DNA from: Haliclona indistincta
Lineage: Eukaryota; Porifera; Demospongiae; Haplosclerida; Chalinidae
NCBI GenBank assembly: GCA_964017065.1
Contig: OZ024784.1
Coordinates: 12,257,152 to 12,321,151, forward strand
Direction of reading: 5' to 3'
Length of the DNA: 64,000 bases
The translations under genes and the position numbers were made by a program. A model generated the notes under the pieces. It worked only from the letters and a program-made list of their open reading frames with translations. It searched no databases and was not told the origin of the DNA. Positions 44,787 through 55,710 of the stretch are shown piece after piece. Position 1 is the stretch's first letter. The number at the start of each line of letters is the position of its first letter.

Positions 44787-45207
44787 TGGGATAGAGCATA
44801 TATTATACATGTGTAGTTGCTAATAAATTATTTACACAATAATTATTAACTACATGCCACAATCATTATTCTATAAAAGACCTCTAATAGTTACATTTAT
44901 AGATTTATTTATCTCATTAGTGTAACAGAGCCTCGATTCTTACATGTGTCTGTGATTAGAACAATTGAACTTGTATGTGATGTTTGTTGCTGTGTGCTGC
45001 ACGGCCACCTTTGTGTCTCGTATTGTAATTCATTGTTGGTCTGTTGCTATAAATGTATGCGTGCAAACTTATTCAAATGGTTGTTAGTTGTGAACTCTAA
45101 CTGAGAGAACTCAGCGCTCGAATACATTAGTTTTTTATTATCTGTACCAGGATTATAACGTAATACTATTGCCCTTACATTATTATGTAGATCCGTAGCA
45201 GGCACAG

Positions 45208-45238
<31 letters not shown>

Positions 45239-45665
45239 ATTTTACAGCATTATACAACTAGTATAAACTGAAGGACTAATAGCAATTTCTGCTACTAGCC
45301 TAACTTAACTACCTAATACAAAAATTAACACAAGTAAGTTTACATTTTGCACACGGACAAAAGAAATGAAAAGTACATGGATTATCAGATCGGAAGTGTT
45401 CATTAAAATGATGCTGTAGGCCCAGTTATGATCAATATTCAAAACTAATTATCACACCACTTGTTAGTACAAGCGAACCACAAAAGCTCCAGTCTTCATA
45501 CTAGCAGATGCTTGCTGCAATGTTATATGTAGGAACCTAAAGAAACGCAGCAAATTTTCAAAACGCTTTCCGCATTATTCATTTTCTTTTTAACATGTAA
45601 TCTAAACATTAACATCAACTGACACTACTATTAATTTTGTTCACCAAATGATGTTTCCGCCTCGT
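44787..45665. other. Downstream flank of DAGL copy B
   Basis: Non-coding sequence that is nearly identical to 55074-55710 next to copy C, apart from one insertion at 45210-45412. It belongs to the duplicated unit and no gene was recognised. Confidence 0.6.
45210..45412 (-). mobile_element. Putative SINE or truncated retroposon with (AAT)n tail
   Basis: This 203-bp segment is present in unit B but absent at the exact same site in unit C, where GGCACAGATGCTGTAGG is uninterrupted. Read on the minus strand it ends in about ten AAT repeats, which resembles a retroposon 3' tail. The flanking duplication is at most a few bases (GAT), so the class is uncertain. Confidence 0.5.
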
Positions 45666-46660
45666 CTACTTTCCCATTCTCTCTTCCTCCAGTTTTAAGG
45701 ACACTCCCTTTACTTCCAAGTTGATTGAGTCAATTCGGGTTTCTGTGTGCTCATTTTCTTCTGTTGTACCATTTCCATTCATTTCAGTGCATCCACATAC
45801 ATCACTGTTGCCGTCAATTATTTCTATAGGCACTTCGCAATTTGGCTTCGTTCCCAAGTTATTAAAGAGAATTATGAGAGAATCCATAACATTATTTGGC
45901 ATATGATCGTCAACAACGCCCTTGTCAAGAATGATGCCGCACATGTCCTCCATGCTCACCCACTGAGCACTGGCTATTTCATCAGGATAGCATTTAACAA
46001 CACAACTATGCAGGATTCATGTATAATAATATATAAATTCAAACACATCACGTTACCTTGGTTTCTTAGACTTTTTGATACGTACTTGTACAATCTTTCC
46101 TGGAGCAAATGCAGGCACATCTGGTATCAATTCATCTTTGTCAATTGCCTGAATAAAATTGCTGTTTAAACAAGAAAATTAAAAGTAAACTCCTAAACAA
46201 GAAAATTAAAAGTATAGATTTTTGAATCCACCTTTGTGGTATCTTCATTGTGCCTGCTCTCTTGTGTTGCCGGTCGGTGGTGCTCTTCATTTGGTTCAAA
46301 TCCATATCCCTCACACCCACACTCTCAGGTTGATTACAACAGCCATTAGGAAAACACTTCTGGCAACACATTTCAGTCTAAGCAGAGAGAACAAGTGTCA
46401 AAATTATGCCAAACTGACAAGACAGCATCATGACATGGTGCGTGCATACTCTTGGCTCTCTTCACTAACAGACAGTGGCTACCAAGCAGGAGTAATAGTT
46501 AATTGTGCTCACTTGAGCACTGACTGACACACAAAGCCATCATACCATAGACTAAAGAAAATTAAAAAGATTTCTATTGAAATCAAAAGGATGTAGGGTT
46601 GTGAAATCTACCACTGGTCCACAATGTAAAGTAACAAGGAACAAGCATGGAATGGTAACA

Positions 46661-46699
46661 TGATCCATTGTCAGCTAAGTCTTAGCTGACAATGGATCA
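46661..46699. repeat. 39-bp perfect palindrome (copy B)
   Basis: TGATCCATTGTCAGCTAAG and its complement around one central base. It is inside a roughly 550-bp segment present in DAGL copies B and C but not A, and is conserved without change in C (56717-56755). Confidence 0.9.
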
Positions 46700-47390
46700 C
46701 AATCGAGAAATCGCTGAATTTATATCGCCGTTTCCTTAAAAGCAAAGTTCAAAAGGCACCTGCCAGGAGAATTTCATGATTTCTGTTCGTGGGTGCTTTG
46801 GTCTCGGCATTGCTCACGTAAAGGCGCTAGGCACGCTGAAGAAAGAAGATGAAAACTAAGATGACGAAACACGATTTTCACCGTTTCCAGGTTCGTCACT
46901 TTAGTAAACAATTTTGAGCAATCTCCTTGCTACTGTAAGATGGAACAACGCCAGAGATCAGATTTAGGTGTCTTTTGACGTATACAATTCATCACCAGGC
47001 GAAATATCAGCGTTTGAATGCTAATACATTGTATGTAGCCGCCATCTTGTTTTCCCATTCAACCCTACATAGGGAGGCACTACCGTGCCTCCCTAATACA
47101 ACCAAGGGCATGACACTACACAGGATAGTGTAAACACATGGTAGGCCTAGGCCAGCAGAGTACAGCACAGCTGGTACTGTTTGCTGATGGTAAACCACCA
47201 AAACACATTCATTGTGCATGCATATTCACTATACCTTGCTAAACTACATGCCCAGCATCCAACTCAGCCAAACTTCAAAGACACCGACAGGGTTAATTAT
47301 AAAACTGTATAGTACGTGGCACTGTGCATTATAAATCCCTTTGATTTTTGATATAAGTTTAGTTCCCTGTGGTTTACTAGCTAGTCTCGT

Positions 47391-47868
47391 CTCCAGACCA
47401 CACCCCATGCCTATCGCGCATGAGAGAGGATCTGGTGGCTTTAGCCGCGCATGCACTTTCTTGGGCTTTTCATGTACGAGAGTTACGTAACACTAATGAA
47501 TGTTGAATTTGCACCTGCAATAAATAAATGGCTGGTACACACAAGTGTTCTGGTATCGTATGTGAGTGTTCTGGTATCGCATTAGACAATTAAGGGAGAC
47601 AATCTACGAAGGCGAAGACGTCTAGACAGCAGGCAGAGTAGCAAAACACAGACTCTTGCCTTCTCCAGTCGGGACGAAAACGTCTTTCCCCTTGACAAAC
47701 TCAGTAATAGCAAGACGCTGATTGTCTGTCGGACTTTTATAACTGATGCTGAAAACTGCAGCTCTGATTATACGGTCAAGAACATCAGACAAAGGCTACA
47801 GTCGTATCTAGGTATCTTTTTTCAATGCCATTATTCTATTGATGTGGTTTGTATTACGTAAGAGTTGG
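47391..47868 (-). pseudogene. RecQ-like helicase fragment (Walker A) in an inserted segment, DAGL intron
   Basis: Minus-strand open frame ending at 47622 reads '...NQRLAITEFVKGKDVFVPTG' followed by 'EGKSLCFATLPAV', then stop. This is the segment leading into helicase motif I of RecQ-type SF2 enzymes (family form PTGxGKS). The enclosing segment begins TAGTCTCGTCTCCAGAC, similar to the inverted repeat of the element at 49262, and is absent from DAGL copy A but present in C (57437-57907). It is the remnant of a helicase-bearing transposon or of an associated gene; the rest of the helicase is missing. Confidence 0.6.
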
Positions 47869-48552
47869 TGGACTTTTAGAATTTAAGACTGAGCAGTAGA
47901 GACAGTCTTTTCACTGTTATTGTAAAACACATGTTTTGATCAACTATATGACTCCACCTTGTTCAATCCACTGTTTTCCAATAAGAAGATGATAGATTTC
48001 TTCATATGATTTAAGCTTCTCCAGTTTAGTCTAAATACATGTTACATGTAATGTTATCAGTATCATAAGCACACATGTACCTTGGAACAATATCATTTCC
48101 TAGAACATAAGATCTGATAAATGATTGTGAGTAAGCTGCCAGTGGGAGACTGTAACAACATTATAGATAAACACAATAATTCTAACATAGTAAACATTTA
48201 CTTGAAGACACATCCTGGTGGAGACATAGCATAGCAGATAAGATTCTTGTACTTGTCCCTCAACAGAACAGCAAGTGCACTTGCTACACCAGCACCGAGT
48301 GAATGACCAACTATTACTAGCGTATATTTCTGGACAATAATACAGATGATAGATACCACAGTGAGAAGTGTGTGTTACCTCGTGAGGGGGTTTTTGCTTT
48401 AGTCTGGTGTATTTGCGTCCTCTTTTAAAAGCATTTGACAACATATTTTTCTTTTCCATCTTATCCTTCATCCACCGTGCTGTCTTTAACATACCCTAAA
48501 GGGTACATTAATGACAAGACAGATAATTGCATAAAATTTAACTTTCTTGGAA

Positions 48553-49112
48553 TTAACCCTTTAAGCCCCAATGACGCAATTTGGCGTCATGCATACTTCA
48601 GACAGCATAACTTTATGAAAAAGTGCTAAAATATCCCAAAATTAAGCCAAATTGAAGAATACAAATAACTGCCCAAAATTGACTGGCATTTTTCTATGGC
48701 TTCGGTGCAAATTTCAGAACGTTTTAGGAAAAACAAAATGGTTGCCCAAAAAATCTGGACATTTATGGCTTCGGGTACTCGGAAAACACATTTTTGCGCA
48801 TTCTCTATGATCTGGGCTACATTTTACTCTCACCAAAACCACTGCTATTTGTATGTACTTTTCAGTAGCCAGCCCCAAAGTACTAACTTTGAGCAAAATT
48901 TGACGAGGTCGCTGCACCTTATCAGCTTCATTTTCGAAGTGGGAGGGGCATATCGACCGACTTGAGTGTGGGCAATTGCGGCTACTCACTGGCGTAAAAG
49001 GACGCAAATTTGAGACCAGTAGCACAAAGACACATGAGATATTCACGATAGAAGTGATCAGCATTTACGAGGTTAAAATTTCAGCAAGATAATTTAGTAA
49101 TTAAAGGGTTAA
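48553..49112. mobile_element. piggyBac-like MITE (TTAA) in DAGL copy B intron
   Basis: The same family as 7168-7766, inverted: TTAA|CCCTTTAAGCCC..TTAAAGGG|TTAA, 552 bp between the TTAAs. Copies A (about 36635) and C (about 58605) have the uninterrupted site GGAATTAAATAATG, which proves a precise TTAA insertion with duplication of the tetranucleotide. Confidence 0.92.
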
Positions 49113-49261
49113 ATAATGATAGTAAACAGCAACATCTGGTTGTGTCTACATACAATGCTCTACTCATTGAGTAGTAAATGGAGTAGATTGAGCATAACAC
49201 TATGTGCATACTGAAGCCAAATCTAAATAAACACAACTTATTTCCCCAAGTATAATCTTTC

Positions 49262-49903
49262 TAGCCTCGTCCCCAGGCTCTCCACTTATCTGTACGGAGA
49301 GCCTGGTCGCTAATCTCACGTGAGCGCAGTGAAGATAATGAGCGTGGGCTTGGACATACCGCACACCCACGCCATTCGGTTGTTAGTCTCGTGCCGGAGG
49401 AGGTTTCGGTATCAGGTTACACACATCGCGGTATCTACAAAATGCTGAGGAACATCTGTCGGTGTAGCGCATCGGACGAGTGCGATGCTCTAACGAAGAG
49501 TCAAGAAGCCCTACAAAAGCACTTCAATTTCTCTGAGTTTAGACCTGGCCAAAGGGATGCTATTCTTTCTGTCCAGCATGGTCGAGATGTGTTTGTCCAG
49601 ATTGAATCGAATTTCACACGTTTTGGGGCAGGCCCGTCAGTCGCTGCTTCTTGGTATCGACTCTTCAGCCACTTCGATTCGTCTGATTCCATCTCTGTAC
49701 TGTGCCGTAGCTAGTTCCGGTCGTAATTAGGTGGAGTTAGCAAAATACGTGGGCATGGTGGGCATGCAGGGCTAGTATGCCCACGCGCACTAATTACCTG
49801 TCTACTCTCCGTAGACAGGTAAGGCGCATCACGTGAGATTAGCGACCAGGCTCCCTGTCGGAACAAAATAGTGCCGAGAGGGTGGAGCCTGGGGACGAGG
49901 CTA
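49262..49903. mobile_element. TIR element carrying RecQ helicase N-terminal fragment
   Basis: The ends TAGCCTCGTCCCCAGGCTC and GAGCCTGGGGACGAGGCTA are perfect 19-bp inverted repeats. The 642-bp element is flanked by TAATCTTTC on both sides; copy C has one TAATCTTTC at the same place, so this is a 9-bp target duplication. A plus-strand ORF (49391-49714) contains 'LQKHFNFSEFRPGQRDAILS' and 'GRDVFVQ', the Q-motif region of RecQ helicases, then loses similarity exactly where the Walker A motif should be. It is therefore an internally deleted, non-autonomous derivative of a helicase-encoding DNA transposon. Academ-type helicase-carrying elements are one possible parent, but I cannot verify this. 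Confidence 0.8.
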
Positions 49904-50008
49904 TAATCTTTCAACATGATTTCTTCATTTGATTTCTTCTATTCTCTTCACAACTATTTGCAAACTAATACAACAGTTTGAAGGGATAAAGTAAGAATTA
50001 TTTACAAC

Positions 50009-50922
50009 TTAGAGTATGATACCATACAAGATCAAAGGCGCCGACAGTGCTCTATATTCCATAGTACGCACTGCCCATTGTTCAAACAGTGCTCTATTTT
50101 CCTAAACCCATTGTTCTACAGTGCTCTATTTTCCACCGCAGTGCTCTATCTACCAGGTGTTAACATGCCGATATGCAGTGAATTTAATTACAAAATACAT
50201 GCGATGAAACACAAACAACTTTCATTTTGATAAAATACTAAAACAATGTCGAACAGAGACTATTCAGTGTCTTTAACAGCGATCAAAAGGCCAGAAGAAA
50301 GCTAGATAGGAGGGCCACGCCGTTAGCAATGTAGGTGACGTCAGGTTTATCCAGGGCGCTACAGCTTCTCAAAGACAGGATGAAACCGGAAAGTAGCTAC
50401 ATGGCAGCGTAGCAAGTAGCTCGGCGTCACTGCTGATGTACGTTCGATGGATACTTTCATCCACGAGGTTCGGTGAAGTCGTTCCTCACTGATTCATGAT
50501 TCCTTCATAGCTTTAGCCCACTGGTAGTTAGATAAATAAGACACGTCTTCTTTTCTGGTGTTGAATTCTCTGCTCCTATCATATTCCCAAGTCGAAATCA
50601 CAGCGCTCTCGTCCACAGCTACCTTCCACCATGTGCTCGTGTAACGATTTCCGTATAATTCCGTAAATTCCCATAATGGTCGCGTTTATACTGGACTGTC
50701 TTCGGCCTGCTAGCAGTATCCCTTATGGTAATTGTACAAGGTCACACTCTAAACCTGTTAAAGCACCGCTCTTCTCGTGCTCTACGCAATATAATAGCAC
50801 TCGGGTCGTGTCTCGAGACAAATAGAGCACTCGCCTTCGGCTCGTGCTCTATTTGCCTCTCGCCACGCCCCTCGTGCTATTATATTGCGTAGAGCACTCG
50901 GAGCGGTGCTTTAACTAGTACA
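50009..50922. mobile_element. Palindrome-rich insertion in DAGL copy B
   Basis: About 910 bp absent at the same place in copy C (TTTACAAC|ATAACTTAG). The right part (50757-50915) is a long inverted repeat, GTTAAAGCACCGCTC..GAGCGGTGCTTTAAC, that encloses a second palindrome (GACAAATAGAGCACT..AGTGCTCTATTTG-like). GTGCTCTAT words recur throughout, including at the left end (50050-50140). No coding potential was seen. Confidence 0.7.
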
Positions 50923-51072
50923 TAACTTAGATAAATAAACGCAATAAAAATTAATTATATTATTTTTTATAACATTTGCTATGTACTGTCATCATTAACG
51001 CAGCCATGCAAAAAAAATAATAATCATGATTACATACAGTGCTTCCAGCTTAGAGAGTCCAATTTTGATATT

Positions 51073-51446
51073 TACCCTGGGCACGTGGGCGCCGGAGGGT
51101 TAAGCGTTTGGCTATGTCCGTATGTATGTATGTTTATATGTGTGTGTACAAAAAACGCGGCTGTTTACTGCCTTACTGCTCGAAGACTGTCATGAAATAG
51201 CTCTCAACAGGTTGGTAGTTGAATATTTATTCTTTGAAAGACGCCTGCGAAGTCGAGATAGTCTCCTGTCGCGTGCTATGGCCATGTGTTCGTATCAGCA
51301 ACATCGCCGATTAGAACATTCCGGTATGTGGGTGTGCCACAAATGTGAGACTGAGCGAACAATTAAACGCGTGTTCACTGTACTCATAGTTCACTGCAAC
51401 AGTCCGCGTTTTGCAACTGCTCACAGCACACCATAGCGCACAGGGT
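51073..51446 (+). repeat. TACCCTG..CAGGGTA repeat, copy in DAGL B
   Basis: The same family as 30330-30706 and 58998-59372, with closer identity to the copy in DAGL C. It is located in the intron between the equivalents of exons 7 and 8. Confidence 0.7.
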
Positions 51447-52254
51447 ATGTGTTCTAAGAACTCTAGTTTTACATATTATGCTGCAAAATTTTATCAAAGG
51501 TAATACAATCTAACAGCCAGCAAAGTGGGAAATACATCTAAAAACTACTGAGTTTTTGCTCGATCTTATGGTACACTGTGTCAACGTGCAACTTCACTAT
51601 AGTAGCAAACAACACTGGATAACGAACAATACAATCAATAATTGCATGACTGCTACAGCAAACAAGAGCAGTTTCTGGTAGCAAGCTGCTTGGTAATCTT
51701 GCTTTCTTGACTGAGATCATGGCAAAAATGTTTGTTTACAAACTCTACTGCTCACAAAGTGATATGCCATCACCTAGCCAAGTGCGCAAAGAAACAAAGG
51801 TCTTGTGTTTTACCTGCAGTCAATGTTGGGGTGCCGGTAATGGCACCTACTAGCGCCTAAATGGTCTATAGGCCATTTCTCTCCTATGTAATCTACGTAG
51901 GTTTTCGCTTTTATTGTATGTACATTTTTGCTAGCAACAATGATTTCCAAATAGACATACCGTCTGATTTACAGAAACATTAATTTGTCAGAAACACACA
52001 TCATGGAAACATTGCTGACATTCACTGGGCAACATTGTTGCTGGAAATTGCTTCAGAAAACAATTTTTCCTAGTGTATGGTAGCTACACAGATGGTGTGA
52101 AGATTATTAATACTCACTCCATGCATCTTAGCTCCTGGACATCCCGGAACATTTACGTCTTCTAAGAATATAGTCATGTCAGTAAGCGCATCCTATGTGT
52201 CAAACAAATCATGAAACATAATATGATCATGCAGCACGTGATTAAGAATGATTA

Positions 52255-52794
52255 CCGTAGATGCAGAAATTTTCGAGGGTGGAATATTTCGAGTGTTAAA
52301 TTTTCTAGAAATCTAATTTTCGAGGGTGGTCACCTCCCTCAAAAATTTGAACGCAGCGAAAAATTTTGTTTGCGAAAATTTTCACATGCGAAAATGCCGT
52401 GAACAGTTTCGCGGTACCAGAAAGATCTCTGTATCCGCGGATATCAAAGATATCTGGGAAGCTGCAGTTGGGTAAACATTTGTTTTTGCGTTGGAGCCTA
52501 ACAATTCTAGAGACGTAAACGCTGCGGCAAGGCAATAGTTGCAGCTGGAATTCGTGCTGACAACGGTCCACATGAATCTGGTAGAAGCCCGTCAGCAGTT
52601 TGATCCACTGGCTTGAAGTAGCGCCTGAGAGTCATGCTGGTAGCTGTGTCAACACGTGGGAATGTACAGTGTTCCACACGAAGACGCTTGAAAACTCATT
52701 TTTAGATATTTCGCTCATTTTCTCAAATCTCATTGATCTCATGCACATATGCACATACCATGATGAAGTTCTATCCTTTGGGAGTTGAATGCAC
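52255..52794. other. Unassigned sequence at the DAGL-B breakpoint
   Basis: Sequence unrelated to DAGL copies A and C. The first 150 bp is dense in TTTTCGAGGG/CGAAAATTTT-like words in both orientations and resembles a MITE, but I could not define its ends. There is no recognisable gene. Confidence 0.4.
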
Positions 52795-54026
52795 CATATG
52801 GCTTCTTGTCACATGACTGTCACGTGATACAAGATGGCAGTAAAGACACCCACTCAGCAGACAACGTTAGGATCAGGATCTCCAGATTGGCTGGTAGTTA
52901 AGAGCTGCTAAAGCTGCAGCCAAGCACTCACCCCGGATGCACATCTCTGAGTGGCACGAGAAGTCGCGGGCAGCTATACTTTGGGAACAGGGAGCGTATA
53001 ACAGCGTTTTCAATATGCCCCAACGTTAGGATCAGGATCTCAGAGTCTGTGCTAGTTAAGAACCTAGACTTGCTTATTACAAAGGCTAAACATAGTGCAT
53101 TTACGACGAACTCACTTGGCGCGTCTCCGTCTTAGCATCGTGACAAACGAAGCTCGGTCTCACAAAATAGCTGCTTTTTGACGGCCATCTTGCTGTTTTG
53201 TGACGTTTTAATGGACTCCGCCTTTAAAAAATGACGACACGAGTCACACGACTAATAACAGTAACCTTGTGACGCCACTGACTCGTACAGTTGTTGGTTA
53301 CTGTNNNNNNNNNNNNNNNNNNNNNNNNNNNNNNNNNNNNNNNNNNNNNNNNNNNNNNNNNNNNNNNNNNNNNNNNNNNNNNNNNNNNNNNNNNNNNNNN
53401 NNNNNNNNNNNNNNNNNNNNNNNNNNNNNNNNNNNNNNNNNNNNNNNNNNNNNNNNNNNNNNNNNNNNNNNNNNNNNNNNNNNNNNNNNNNNNNNNNNNN
53501 NNNNACGTTGGTTATTAGCCAGTGATGAGTCATAACTATTAAACTGATTCAATGTATTTTGTATTAGTTATGACTCATCGCATGATAATATTTATTATGC
53601 GTGACATCACAAAAATCCATTAAACTAGCAAGATGGCGGTCAGAAAACTGCTCTCTAGCAGAGAACAGTCGCGTTTGTCGATGTGGGTATTTCTACAGAC
53701 TCTGCGCAAGTTCTAAAGTAAAGATGAATGTATTAGCAATGCAATTTCCTAATCTTGGACCTTAACTCCCAGAGAATCGGATTTCTCGTGCCTAAGCTTT
53801 TGGTCGGTCGAGGACGCTATTATTTGCTCCCCGACGCCGAACTAATGAAAGTTAAGGCAAAACACTCAGCCCACAGGTAGGCGCCCTGTGTGAAGGTTTT
53901 AATGCAGCGTTAAGAAATCTTAACTACCAGTAATTCTAAAGTTCTTTGCCTAACCTTGTCCTTCCAGTGGGTCCAATATCCTGCCATGTTGCGCCACGCC
54001 CATGTCACGTGACTTGAAGCCATATG
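52795..54026. mobile_element. Large foldback element with assembly gap at its centre
   Basis: The left end CATATGGCTTCTTGTCACAT matches the complement of the right end (CACGTGACTTGAAGCCATATG). Further inside, the left AGCTGCTTTTTGACGGCCAT pairs with the right ATGGCGGTCAGAAAACTGCT, and GACGTTTTAATGGACTCC pairs with a diverged partner. GTTAGGATCAGGATCTC occurs twice on the left. The whole forms an imperfect inverted repeat of about 1.2 kb. Confidence 0.65.
53305..53504. other. Assembly gap (200 N)
   Basis: Exactly 200 unknown bases, a nominal gap size, flanked by TTGGTTACTGT and ACGTTGGTTA. Open frames that cross it have no meaning. Confidence 0.99.
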
Positions 54027-54544
54027 AATCAGGGTGTTCAGTAAGGATAGAGGATCATTCTGATACATGCAACATGCCAGTAAGATAATTAGTTACTGAG
54101 ATACGAAGCAAAATGTGCAAAAACCATTTTTTTACTCTCTTCGTGTGGAACACTGTAGTACAATTAATAGTGTTCACCGATCAGCGCTTTGTCACATACG
54201 CATAGAATTGCATCGGCACGGTGACAATCCGAACTTCCAGCTTCGTTTTCTCGCAATATACGGAAAACGTTTAATTGCCGTTTTTCACCGGAGCCCTTCA
54301 ATTGTAGGTGTGGCAAAGTAGGTGTGTTCGCTTTGGACTGAGACAGAGTCCTGGTCTGTTACGTTACGGCGAGTACGTCGAATATGACCAAGAGTAAATA
54401 ATTCGATCTTGCAGTAATTGTAAATTGAAAATTGGTTTTTGACACTCTGAATTGCATTTTTGGAAAGTAGAAATTACTGATTTTCTAGGTATTTTGTTTT
54501 GTTGTAATATTGAATATTGACTGATCCAAATGTACACTGACCGG
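54027..54544. other. Spacer before DAGL repeat unit C
   Basis: About 520 bp without recognisable gene or repeat. The duplicated unit starts at about 54545 (TGTTCTTCCGGCAAGTTCTG, also at 44219). Confidence 0.4.
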
Positions 54545-54997
54545 GTGTTCTTCCGGCAAGTTCTGTTGTGCTGCTTTCAGGCGATAACAAAAGTTATTCA
54601 TCATAAACTTCAATTCATCACAATGAACTAGTGTAACATACAACTTCACACCGTCCAAATCGAAACAGTGCCAACTCCACTTACTATGCATATCCAGAAG
54701 TTCCTCAATCTAATCGTACCAAAAGTGTACCATTATCCTTAGAACATGAAGTTTCGTCTGATACCTATCACACGCCATATTCTCTCTCCCTTCTACATCC
54801 TTCTTCTCCCTTTAAGCCCTAGTGGTTCAAGCCCTTCTCAATATGCTTCTTTGCTGAATATTCTCAACACTACACTAAGCTCAAATCGTATAACAAAAAT
54901 CAACGTGACAGTGATGTTAGCTACATGTAGATACAGTAGCTAACCTTGCTGGCAGAGCAAAATGAACACCTCTGTATGTGTAAAACCATGGTAACAC

Positions 54998-55073
54998 AGT
55001 CAGTCAGTCAGTCCAGTCAGTCCAGTCAGTCCAGTCAGTCAGTCAGTCAGTCAGTCAGTCAGTCAGTCAGTCA
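54998..55073 (+). repeat. (CAGT)n tract, interrupted
   Basis: Counterpart of 44673-44786, shorter and with three CAGTC interruptions. Confidence 0.9.
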
Positions 55074-55710
55074 TGGGATAGAGCATATATTATACATGTG
55101 TAGTTGCTAATAAATTATTTACACAATAATTATTACCTACATGCCACAATCATTATTCTATAAAGACCTCTATTAGTTACATTTATAGATTTATTTATCT
55201 CATTAGTGTAACAGAGCCTCGATTCTTACATGTATCTGTGATTAGAACAATTGAACTTGTATGTGATGTTTGTTGCTGTGTGCTGCATGGCCACCTTTGT
55301 GTCTCGTATTGTAATTCATTGTTGGTCTGTTGCTATAAATGTATGCGTGCAAACTTATTCAAATGGTTGTTAGTTGTGAACTCTAACTGAGAGAACTCAG
55401 CGCTCGATTACATTAGTTTTTTATTATCTGTACCAGGATTATAACGTAATACTATTGCCCTTACATTATGTAGACCCGTAGCAGGCACAGATGCTGTAGG
55501 CCCAGTTATGATCAATATTCAAAACTAATTATCACACCACTTGTTAGTACAAGTGAACCACAAAAGCTCCAGTCTTCATACTAGCAGATGCTTGCTGCAA
55601 TGTTATATGTAGGAACCTAAAGAAACGCAGCAAATTTTCAAAACGCTTTCCGCATTATTCATTTTCTTTTTAACATGTAATCTAAACATTAACATCAACT
55701 GACACTACTA

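Larger units (their letters stand above)
45666..52192 (-). pseudogene. Diacylglycerol lipase copy B, 5'-truncated
   Basis: Exons equivalent to 7-14 of copy A are present: 'DALTDMTIFLEDVNVPG' at 52118-52192, the exon starting 'MLKTARWMKDKMEKKN' (48378-48492), the GHSLG exon (about 48202-48329), and the tail with 'DDHMPNNVMDSL'. The six 5' exons with the membrane domain and first lipase strands are missing. Homology to copies A and C stops at about 52254, where unrelated foldback sequence begins. The C-terminal exon has a small deletion that changes the frame and ends the protein at 45666. The 13th exon is shortened as in copy C. The unit also carries a piggyBac-like MITE and a helicase-fragment element not found in A or C. 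No promoter or start codon is apparent, so it is most likely a pseudogene. Confidence 0.85.

Noticed and set aside
44622..44816. Open frame encoding repeated Ser-Gln-Ser-Val
   Set aside because: It is only the (CAGT)n tract read as codons; the tract length differs in the paralogous unit and no frame is kept.
53252..53552. Open frames across 53.3-53.5 kb
   Set aside because: They run through 200 undefined bases; nothing can be read there.
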